A stretch of DNA of 64,000 nucleotides from Arthrobacter roseus. Lineage in GTDB: Bacteria > Actinomycetota > Actinomycetes > Actinomycetales > Micrococcaceae. The position numbers and the translations under genes are program-made. Shown here piece after piece: positions 57,175 to 64,000 of this stretch. The notes below the pieces were generated by a model. It was not told where the DNA came from. It saw only the letters and a program-made list of their open reading frames with translations, and searched no databases. The stretch spans positions 620,001 to 684,000 of the forward strand of contig NZ_JAFBCU010000001.1 in assembly GCF_016907875.1 (NCBI RefSeq). The letters are read 5' to 3'. The stretch's first letter is position 1. The number at the start of each line of letters is the position of its first letter.

Positions 57175-57862
57175 CAAGCCGCCACCCCGGCATGAAACAG
57201 ATCCTGCGCCGGAGCATCCAGAGAACTGGCACGGCCGCAAAATCATTACCGAAACGGATCTGGTCTCGGCCTTCCCAGACGAGGACGCAGCCTCCAGCAG
57301 ACGCAAGATCACGTGGCGTCGGGTGCGCCACGGAATAGTTCTCATCGTCCTGTTGCTCGCATTGGTCACGGCTGTCTTTGTCGCAATGGGGATTTCGCGC
57401 GGAGACATCAAAATCGCGGCGCTTCAAACGGAACCCACGCCAACAAGTACCTGCCCACAGGGCCCGTTCTCCTACACGGAGGCCAAGACCATCACCGTCA
57501 ACGTGTACAACAGCACGGGTCAGAGCGGTCTGGCGTCCTCGACCGCGGAGATCTTGAAGGAGCGCGGATTCACCATTGGCGCGGTGGATAACAAACGAGC
57601 CTTCGTCGATGGGTCTACGGCCGTCGTCGTCGCCGGTTCAGAAGGTCTGGATGAAGCGTTCACCGTCCAACGGAATATCCCGAACACCACTTTCAAGGTG
57701 GATGCGCGCACGGACGACAGCGTCTCCGTGATCCTGGGGGTCACTTACACGACGCTCGTGGACGTCGAAGCCCTTTCGCTGGAACCGGGAGCGTTGAGCT
57801 GCCCGCATCTTGAGCCGGATCCGGATCCGTCAACCTCAACCAAAGCGCCTGCCAAACCGTAG
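57167..57862 (+). CDS. LytR C-terminal-domain membrane protein
   Basis: 231 residues. ATG 57167 overlaps the upstream gene by eight bases. A cytoplasmic N-terminus of about 65 residues, one membrane helix (GIVLIVLLLALVTAVFVAMG), then an extracytoplasmic LytR_C domain (ITVNVYNSTGQSGLASSTAE, DGSTAVVVAGSEGLDEA) and a Pro/Asp/Ser tail. Likely involved with cell-envelope polymers; the exact role is not known. Confidence 0.85.
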   Translation: MTDKPPPRHETDPAPEHPENWHGRKIITETDLVSAFPDEDAASSRRKITWRRVRHGIVLIVLLLALVTAVFVAMGISRGDIKIAALQTEPTPTSTCPQGPFSYTEAKTITVNVYNSTGQSGLASSTAEILKERGFTIGAVDNKRAFVDGSTAVVVAGSEGLDEAFTVQRNIPNTTFKVDARTDDSVSVILGVTYTTLVDVEALSLEPGALSCPHLEPDPDPSTSTKAPAKP

Positions 57863-57906
57863 CGGGTCCTGGCTTGGCAAGGCCCTTAGCCAGATAGTTC
57901 GCCGCA

Positions 57907-57930
57907 GCCGGGCCCGTCCGTCCCGGCTTT
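57907..57930 (+). terminator. terminator after the LytR_C gene
   Basis: GCCGGG-cccgtccgt-CCCGGC followed by TTT, 45 bases after the stop. Confidence 0.6.
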
Positions 57931-57979
57931 CGGGATGCCTGTGGCGAACGGCATGGATGGGTCCCGGGCTGCGGGAAAA

Positions 57980-59602
57980 CTAGCCGACGAGCGCCGGCTC
58001 GCGGCTTTCGCACAGGAACCGTGCGTACGCCGGGACGGTGAGGAACGTCGGGAACGCCTCGCCGAGGGCAACTTCCTCGAAAACCTCCCGTGCGTCGTCG
58101 AACCTGTCGCCGTCGAAGCGTTCCATCGCGTCGAATTCCTCGTCGAGGAGTTCAGCCACCCAGTTCTCGGTGACGATGTCGCCCTCGTCCGTTACCGCAT
58201 TGAGGTGGATCCACTGCCAGATCTGGGACCGAGAAATCTCGGCGGTAGCGGCGTCCTCCATGAGGTTGTTGATGGCAACGGCGCCGTTTCCACGCAGCCA
58301 GGATTCGATGTAGCGGATCCCGACTTCGAGGTTGTTGCGGATGCCGACTTCTGTGATGACGCCGGGTGTAGCTGCAATGTTCAGCAGGGCCTTGTCATCG
58401 GGAATCACGTCCTCACGGGTTCGGTCCAGCTGGTGTGGCTTGTCCCCGAGCCCTGAATCGAAGACTTCCATGGCCACCGGAACCAGGTCCGGGTGCGCCA
58501 CCCATGAGCCGTCGAAACCGTCTGCGGCTTCACGGGTTTTGTCCGCCCGCACCTTTTCCATGGCGACGGCGTTCGCTGCCTCGTCACGGCGGTTGGGGAT
58601 GAAAGCGGCCATGCCACCGATTGCGTATGCACCCCGGCGGTGGCACGTGCGCACCAGTTGCTCGGTGTAGGCCCGCATGAATGGCGCGGTCATGGTGACC
58701 ATGCTGCGGTCCGGCAGGACAAAACGTGGGCCACGAGTACGGAAGTTCTTGATGACCGAGAAGATGTAGTCCCAGCGTCCGGCGTTCAGCCCGGCAGCGT
58801 GTTCGCGCAGTTCGTACAGGATCTCTTCCATCTCGAAGGCTGCCGTGATTGTTTCGATCAGAACCGTTGCCCGGATGGTTCCGCGGGGGATGCCCATCAG
58901 AGCCTGCGCCTGGACGAAGATGTCGTTCCACAGCCGCGCCTCAAGGTGACTCTCGATCTTCGGCAGGTAGAAGTACGGTCCGTGTCCACGATTGATAAGA
59001 CGGTGGGCGTTGTGGAAGAAGAACAGTCCAAAGTCCACCAGTCCGCCGGCAATCGGGGTGTTGTTCACCAGCATGTGCTTCTCCGGCAGGTGCCAGCCGC
59101 GCGGACGCACCACAATGGTGGGATTGTCCTCGCCGAGCTTGTACTCCTTGCCCTCGGGTGAGGTGAAGTCGATCCTGTCCTCCAGAGCGTCCATCAGGTT
59201 CAGCTGACCGTTGATGACGTTGGACCACGACGGCGTCGAGGAGTCCTCCATGTCCGCCAGCCACACCTTCGCGCCAGAATTCATGGCGTTGATGGTCATC
59301 TTCCGGTCAACCGGACCCGTGATCTCCACACGGCGGTCCTCCAGCCCGGGAGCGGTTGGGGCAACCCGCCACGAATCGTCCTCGCGGATATGTGCGGTTT
59401 CCCGGAGGAAGCGCGGATCCTGACCGTTGGAGATGTGCATGCGCCGATTTTGGCGTTCCTGCAGCAGCTCCTGCCGGCGCGTGTACGTGGCCTTGTGGAG
59501 CTGGACCAGGAACTCGAGCGCCTGCGGGGTCAGAACTTCGTCCTGCCGCCGTATTGAGGGTGCGGACAAGGTCACGCCGTTCAAGGTAATCAGGTCATTC
59601 AT
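57980..59602 (-). CDS. aceB: malate synthase A
   Basis: 540 residues: glyoxylate plus acetyl-CoA to malate. The family signature [16 protein letters not shown] is present, as are [20 protein letters not shown] and the C-terminal [15 protein letters not shown] lies six bases before ATG 59602. It is downstream of aceA on the same strand, 45 bases apart, so the glyoxylate bypass genes are probably one operon. Confidence 0.97.
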   Translation of the reverse strand: MNDLITLNGVTLSAPSIRRQDEVLTPQALEFLVQLHKATYTRRQELLQERQNRRMHISNGQDPRFLRETAHIREDDSWRVAPTAPGLEDRRVEITGPVDRKMTINAMNSGAKVWLADMEDSSTPSWSNVINGQLNLMDALEDRIDFTSPEGKEYKLGEDNPTIVVRPRGWHLPEKHMLVNNTPIAGGLVDFGLFFFHNAHRLINRGHGPYFYLPKIESHLEARLWNDIFVQAQALMGIPRGTIRATVLIETITAAFEMEEILYELREHAAGLNAGRWDYIFSVIKNFRTRGPRFVLPDRSMVTMTAPFMRAYTEQLVRTCHRRGAYAIGGMAAFIPNRRDEAANAVAMEKVRADKTREAADGFDGSWVAHPDLVPVAMEVFDSGLGDKPHQLDRTREDVIPDDKALLNIAATPGVITEVGIRNNLEVGIRYIESWLRGNGAVAINNLMEDAATAEISRSQIWQWIHLNAVTDEGDIVTENWVAELLDEEFDAMERFDGDRFDDAREVFEEVALGEAFPTFLTVPAYARFLCESREPALVG

Positions 59603-59646
59603 GGTGTTCTCCAAATCATGGTGGGCGGTGCGGGGTGCCCGAATCT

Positions 59647-60951
59647 TTAGTGGAACTGTCCTTCTTCAGTGGAACCAACGAGGGCAAGGGTGCTGCCGCC
59701 CGGGTTCAGAGCGGTGGCGACCTGATCGAAGTAGCCGGTTCCTACTTCGCGCTGGTGCCTGGTGGCGGTGTAGCCACGGTCTTCGGATGCGAACTCGCGC
59801 TCCTGCAGTTCCACGTACGCGCTCATGCCATTACGTGCGTAGCCGTGAGCGAGATCAAACATCGAGTAGTTCAGAGCGTGGAATCCGGCCAGGGTGATGA
59901 ACTGGAACTTAAAGCCCATGGCGCCGAGTTCGCGCTGGAACTTCGCGATCGTGTCATCGTCCAGGTGCTTCTTCCAGTTGAATGACGGCGAGCAGTTGTA
60001 GGCGAGCATCTGGTCCGGGTGCTCAGCCTTGACGGCCTCGGCAAACTTCTTCGCGAGCTCCAGGTCCGGGGTGCCCGTTTCCATCCAGATGAGATCCGAA
60101 TACGGGGCGTAGGCCTTGGCCCGGGCGATGCACGGCTCGATGCCATTGCGCACCTTGTAGAAGCCCTCTGCTGTGCGTTCTCCGGTCACGAACTCCTGGT
60201 CCCGCTCGTCGACGTCGGACGTGATGAGCGTGGCCGCTTCGGCGTCCGTCCGGGCAATGATGACCGACGGCGTTCCCGAAACGTCCGCAGCCAGGCGGGC
60301 CGCGTTGAGGGTACGGATGTGCTGCTGGGTGGGGATGAGCACTTTGCCGCCCAGGTGACCGCACTTCTTCTCGGAGGCGAGCTGATCTTCCCAGTGCACG
60401 CCGGCTGCGCCAGCGGCGATCATGGACTTCATGAGTTCAAAGGCGTTCAGCGGGCCGCCAAAGCCAGCCTCGGCATCGGCGACGATCGGCACCAGGTAGT
60501 CATCAACGCTCTGGATGCCTTCGGCGAATTCGATCTGGTCAGCACGCATCAGCGCGTTGTTGATGCGGCGCACCACCAGCGGCACCGAGTTCGCGGGGTA
60601 GAGGGACTGATCCGGGTAGGTCTGGCCGGCCGCGTTTGCATCTGCCGCTACCTGCCAACCGGAGAGGTAGATTGCCTTGAGGCCAGCCTTGACCTGCTGC
60701 ACTGCCTGGTTGCCGGTCAGAGCGCCGAGGGCATTGACGTAGCTGCCGTCTTCACGACCCTTGGTGATGGACTCCCACAGCTTCTCCGAACCGCGGCGGG
60801 CGAGCGTGAACTCTTCCTGAACGCGGCCCTTGAGGCGTACGACGTCGGCAGCGGAGTAGTCACGGGTGACGCCATCCCAGCGGACGTCGGCCTGCCACTC
60901 AAGTTCGAGCTGCTCTGCGGCGGACTGGTTCGGATTCTCGTGCTGTCCCAT
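59647..60951 (-). CDS. aceA: isocitrate lyase
   Basis: 434 residues: isocitrate to glyoxylate plus succinate. The signature [16 protein letters not shown] holds the catalytic cysteine; [19 protein letters not shown]-like and [20 protein letters not shown] segments bind Mg and substrate. Divergent from the ramB-type regulator with 135 bases between starts. Confidence 0.98.
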   Translation of the reverse strand: MGQHENPNQSAAEQLELEWQADVRWDGVTRDYSAADVVRLKGRVQEEFTLARRGSEKLWESITKGREDGSYVNALGALTGNQAVQQVKAGLKAIYLSGWQVAADANAAGQTYPDQSLYPANSVPLVVRRINNALMRADQIEFAEGIQSVDDYLVPIVADAEAGFGGPLNAFELMKSMIAAGAAGVHWEDQLASEKKCGHLGGKVLIPTQQHIRTLNAARLAADVSGTPSVIIARTDAEAATLITSDVDERDQEFVTGERTAEGFYKVRNGIEPCIARAKAYAPYSDLIWMETGTPDLELAKKFAEAVKAEHPDQMLAYNCSPSFNWKKHLDDDTIAKFQRELGAMGFKFQFITLAGFHALNYSMFDLAHGYARNGMSAYVELQEREFASEDRGYTATRHQREVGTGYFDQVATALNPGGSTLALVGSTEEGQFH

Positions 60952-61074
60952 GATGTTCTCTCCTTCTCATCGACCTGATCGGCAGGATCGACGTTCGCTT
61001 CTGTAAGTACAACTTTTATACATTTCCAAGCGGCTGCCCCCACATATTTGTGGAAAGAAATGCACTTCTTCGCG

Positions 61075-61080
61075 TATCCT
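61075..61080 (+). promoter_or_regulatory. -10 box of leaderless ramB transcript
   Basis: TATCCT, six bases (CAAGAA), then ATG at 61087. The upstream region is shared with the aceA promoter. Confidence 0.5.
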
Positions 61081-61086
61081 CAAGAA

Positions 61087-62583
61087 ATGACAGAGTCAGC
61101 GTGGAATCCGCCCACTGGGCCGTCGTCGTCCACCCCTTCAAGCTCCGCAGACGCGGAAATTGACGTTATTAGCCTCGGAAGGCGGGTCCGTCACCTCCGT
61201 AAAGGCCGAAATATGACGTTAGATGACCTCGGAGCGGTGGTGGGGACCGCGCCGTCGCAACTGTCCCTCATCGAAAACGGCAAACGTGAGCCAAGACTGG
61301 GAATGTTGCAGAAACTTTCCGCCGCACTGGACGTGACCATCGATCAGCTGCTCGGATCCGAGCCGCCCACCCGGCGGGCCGCCCTCGAAATTGAGTTGGA
61401 ACGGGCACAGCGCGGACCCCTGTATGAATCGCTCGGGCTACCCAAGGTGCGCATCTCCTCACGGCTGCCCATGGAAGTCCTCGAATCCCTGGTGGGACTG
61501 CAGGGCGAACTGGAACGTCGGCTCGATGAGCAAGCGGCGACGCCGGAGGAAGCCCGGCGCGCGAACGCGGCACTGCGCTCGCAGATGAAGGAACGCAACA
61601 ATTACTTTGTCGAGTATGAGGCTGAGGCGCAAAAGGTCCTCGACGCCGTCGGGCACAAAGGTGGCCCCATGTCTGAGAACGTTGTGGCGTCCATTGCGAC
61701 GCATCTGGGGTTCACGCTGCACCATGTGAGTGACCTGCCGCATTCCACCCGCTCCGTCACGGATCTGAAGAACCACCGCATCTACCTCACGCACTCGCAG
61801 CGGACGGACCACAATCCGCGGACGGTGCTCCTGCAGGCGTTGGGGCACTATGTGCTCGGGCATTCGACACCGGAAAATTATGCAGAGTTTTTGCGCCAGC
61901 GGGTGGCAACGAACTATTTTGCGGCCGCGCTGCTGCTGCCTGAGAAGGCCACCGTGGAGTTTCTTCAGCGGGCCAAGGCTGCGAAGGAGATAGCAGTCGA
62001 GGATGTCCGGGACGCGTTCTCAGTGTCCTATGAGACGGCGGCGCACCGGTTCACGAACCTGGCCACCGAGCATCTGGGCATTCCCACCCATTTCCAGAAG
62101 ACCCACAAAAGCGGCATTATCTACAAGGCGTATGAGAACGACGGCGTCACCTATCCCCAGGATCACACCGGCGCCATTGAGGGCCAGCCCTCGTGCAGGC
62201 AGTGGACGTCCCGGGCTGTGTTTGACGTCCCCGACCGTTTCAGTGCTTACAGCCAATACACCGATACGCCCAGTGGCACCTTCTGGTGTACGGCGCGAAC
62301 GGAGCGTAGCGCCAGCGGCGAGTTCTCGCTCAGCGTGGGTGTGCCGTATGCGCATGTGAAGTGGTTCCGGGGGAGGGAGACGACGGCGCGTGCCAAGTCC
62401 TTCTGCCCGGACCCGGCCTGCTGCAAGCGTCCGCCAGCCTCACTCGCGGAAGATTGGGCCGGCTTCGCTTGGCCGAGCGCGCGGGCACACTCCCACCTGC
62501 TGGCAGCGATGCCACCCGGCGCGTTCCCCGGAGTGGACGAGACCGAGGTGTACTCGTTCCTGGCCGCGCATTCGGGGCGTTAA
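61087..62583 (+). CDS. ramB: RamB-type regulator of acetate/glyoxylate metabolism
   Basis: 498 residues. N-terminal XRE helix-turn-helix (ISLGRRVRHLRKGRNMTLDD, APSQLSLIENGKREPR), an M78-like central domain and the C-terminal short-chain fatty-acyl regulator domain with FCPDPACCKRPP. The expected zinc-protease motif is degenerate (QALGHYVLGH instead of HExxH), as in non-proteolytic regulators. In Corynebacterium RamB represses aceA and aceB; here it lies divergently beside them. GTG at 61048 is an in-frame alternative upstream of the -10 box and is rejected. Confidence 0.88.
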   Translation: MTESAWNPPTGPSSSTPSSSADAEIDVISLGRRVRHLRKGRNMTLDDLGAVVGTAPSQLSLIENGKREPRLGMLQKLSAALDVTIDQLLGSEPPTRRAALEIELERAQRGPLYESLGLPKVRISSRLPMEVLESLVGLQGELERRLDEQAATPEEARRANAALRSQMKERNNYFVEYEAEAQKVLDAVGHKGGPMSENVVASIATHLGFTLHHVSDLPHSTRSVTDLKNHRIYLTHSQRTDHNPRTVLLQALGHYVLGHSTPENYAEFLRQRVATNYFAAALLLPEKATVEFLQRAKAAKEIAVEDVRDAFSVSYETAAHRFTNLATEHLGIPTHFQKTHKSGIIYKAYENDGVTYPQDHTGAIEGQPSCRQWTSRAVFDVPDRFSAYSQYTDTPSGTFWCTARTERSASGEFSLSVGVPYAHVKWFRGRETTARAKSFCPDPACCKRPPASLAEDWAGFAWPSARAHSHLLAAMPPGAFPGVDETEVYSFLAAHSGR

Positions 62584-62586
62584 CTG

Positions 62587-63507
62587 CTAAGCCCGCTGGC
62601 GGGTGATGATAGTGGGACAGGTGAGGTTCAGGAGTGCTTTGTGGCTCACTGAGCCGAGGGTCATGCGCTTGAGTGCCCCCCGCCCACGGCTTCCGACGAC
62701 CAGCAGACGGGCGCTGGCTGCGGCATTGAGCAGTGCTTCCGCGGGAGGATCCTTCGTTTCAAGAACTCCCTGTATTGCCACGTCGGGGTACCTCGCGGTC
62801 ATAGTGGTTACTACCTGGTTGAGGGTGGTTCTCGCGGCAGCGTCCGTCTTTAGCGGCACGGCACTTGAGGTAAGAATGAGCAGATCCTGGCTCGTTCGTT
62901 GTGCCTCTGCTGCGGCAAAATCGGCGGCCTGTAATGATTCTGCTGATCCGTCCACGCCAGCCACCACTCCTGCCCTCGTTCGGTTGTCCTGAGCGGGGAT
63001 GACCGCTACCGGCGAGAGGCTCATGATGGCCACTTGGTGACTCACCGAACCGATGACCTGGCCTGGGCCGAGGTTGCTTTTGTCCATGCCCAGTACCACC
63101 ATTTGAGCATTTCTGGAAAGGTCACTGAGAGCCTGCACCACGTCGCCGCTGTGTACCCGGGTGTTCAATAGAACGCCCGGGGCGATCTCGCAGGCATGGC
63201 GGACACCGGTTTCCAGGAGTTCACGTGCGGCATTGATGACCGTGTCGTAACGAGCGGCGTCCGGGATCATCGAGGACTCGTACACGGCTCGGATGAGGGT
63301 CACGGGGCAGCCGAGCTCGGCAGCCCGGTCAACGGCCCATTCAAGCGCAGCGAAACTGGCAGGGGACCCGTCGAATCCAACGAGGATTGGAGCGTCCGCA
63401 GAGGAACTAAGCACGCCGGGCATCGACTTCTCTGACAGTTCTTTCCGGCACGCCGCCACTTCCGGTCTTGCCTGCGGGCACACGTTCTCATCCATGGTGT
63501 GATTCAT
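62587..63507 (-). CDS. universal stress protein, two UspA domains
   Basis: 306 residues. Domain 1 (ILVGFDGSPASFAALEWAVD ... VVLGMDKSNLGPGQVIGSVS) and domain 2 (GVVAGVDGSAESLQAADFAA ... LVVGSRGRGALKRMTLGSVS) both show the ATP-binding G-2x-G-9x-G(S/T)VS signature. GAGGAGA precedes the ATG. A 34-residue N-terminal extension with cysteines (MDENVCPQARPEVAACRK) is unusual. Confidence 0.93.
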   Translation of the reverse strand: MNHTMDENVCPQARPEVAACRKELSEKSMPGVLSSSADAPILVGFDGSPASFAALEWAVDRAAELGCPVTLIRAVYESSMIPDAARYDTVINAARELLETGVRHACEIAPGVLLNTRVHSGDVVQALSDLSRNAQMVVLGMDKSNLGPGQVIGSVSHQVAIMSLSPVAVIPAQDNRTRAGVVAGVDGSAESLQAADFAAAEAQRTSQDLLILTSSAVPLKTDAAARTTLNQVVTTMTARYPDVAIQGVLETKDPPAEALLNAAASARLLVVGSRGRGALKRMTLGSVSHKALLNLTCPTIITRQRA

Positions 63508-63771
63508 CTGCGTCTCCTCGGTGCGGTCCAGCTCACCCTGATGGTACCGCTAGGCGTTCCCCTCATTCTAGGTCGCGGCTTAACTCATCTATAGTGCTCG
63601 CGAGATGGGGCGCGTGCCTCATCTGAGAAACGCTCGACGCACTGAGGCGCTGTATTTCTGCCATGGCTCTTCCTTTTCCCGTGGGTTTCTTCCCGGGACT
63701 TGCGGCTCCGTGATTGAGCTATCTCCATGGGTGAGCGGTGCTGCAGGACGCGATGGTCACCTGATGACCTT

Positions 63772-64000
63772 TCAGATGATGATCCTCAGCGGTTCTTCAA
63801 GCATGCGTTTGAGATCGCGCAGGAATGCCGCCGCCACGGCACCGTCGAGTACACGGTGATCAGCGGTGAGGGTGATTTTTAGGACGCGGCGGCTGAGCAG
63901 CTGCCCGTCCTTCAGATAGGGTTCCTCCGTGGTGTTGCCGACTGCCAGGATGGCCGCTTCGGGTGGGTTGATGACGGCAGTGAAGTTATCTATGCCGAAC
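63772..64000 (-). CDS. 2-oxoacid dehydrogenase E2 acyltransferase, C-terminal end
   Basis: 76 residues of the catalytic domain, cut by the right edge. FTAVINPPEAAILAVGN is the active-site entry motif, and TADHRVLDGAVAAAFL is the DHRxxDG catalytic signature (here DHRVLDG). It ends RMLEEPLRIII. Dihydrolipoyl acyltransferase of pyruvate, 2-oxoglutarate or branched-chain complexes; which one cannot be told from this end. Confidence 0.9.
   Translation of the reverse strand, partial: FGIDNFTAVINPPEAAILAVGNTTEEPYLKDGQLLSRRVLKITLTADHRVLDGAVAAAFLRDLKRMLEEPLRIII

Overview
The window is chromosomal DNA of a high-GC Gram-positive actinobacterium carrying one apparently complete 40.2-kb temperate siphophage prophage. 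The gene order lysC / recR / dnaX / SRP RNA / tRNA-Ser, the aceA-aceB-ramB glyoxylate locus and the codon usage point to an Arthrobacter-like member of the Micrococcaceae; the genus is inference from protein style, not from a search.

Left host flank (1-14670): the N-terminal part of a gene resembling actinobacterial proteins annotated 3-methyladenine DNA glycosylase (minus, cut by the window edge); a large secreted subtilisin-like protease followed by a 44-bp perfect palindrome; a small unknown gene; an AraC regulator with an aldehyde dehydrogenase and a GMC flavin oxidoreductase, probably an alcohol-to-acid oxidation module; then, mostly on minus, lysC, recR, dnaX, the small SRP RNA and a four-helix membrane protein, ending with tRNA-Ser(GGA).

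Prophage (14645-54868): bounded by a 26-bp direct repeat, the 3' end of tRNA-Ser. Integrase lies beside attL. The rest is largely minus strand. Read from attR in the direction of transcription it runs: ImmA-type protease and repressor (plus strand), a divergent control region, an excisionase-like HTH gene, an HNH gene, about 20 tiny translationally coupled early genes, exonuclease, RecT-like annealing protein, SSB, amino-methyltransferase, VRR-NUC nuclease, replication protein and DnaB helicase. A gap of about 350 bp with a strong terminator separates these from the late genes: HNH, HNH, small and large terminase (the large one split into two overlapping frames), portal, MuF-like protein, scaffold, capsid, head-tail proteins, tail tube, tail assembly chaperone with a -1 frameshift site, tape measure, three tail proteins (the last with an SGNH esterase domain), then a collagen-like membrane protein, amidase endolysin and holin. 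Three cassettes have moron character: a ribbon-helix-helix/DUF6221 cassette between lysis genes and integrase, a two-gene plus-strand HTH cassette between tail and lysis genes, and a plus-strand membrane protein gene inside the tail operon.

Right host flank (54869-64000): the displaced tRNA-Ser terminator, a DUF2236 (MpaB-like) protein, a HAD hydrolase, a VapB-family-like protein with a LytR_C-domain protein, malate synthase, isocitrate lyase, a RamB-type regulator, a tandem universal stress protein, and the C-terminal end of a 2-oxoacid dehydrogenase E2 subunit.

A recurring feature on both host and phage DNA is a TAnnnT -10 box followed by exactly six bases and then the start codon, indicating leaderless transcripts for several regulatory genes.
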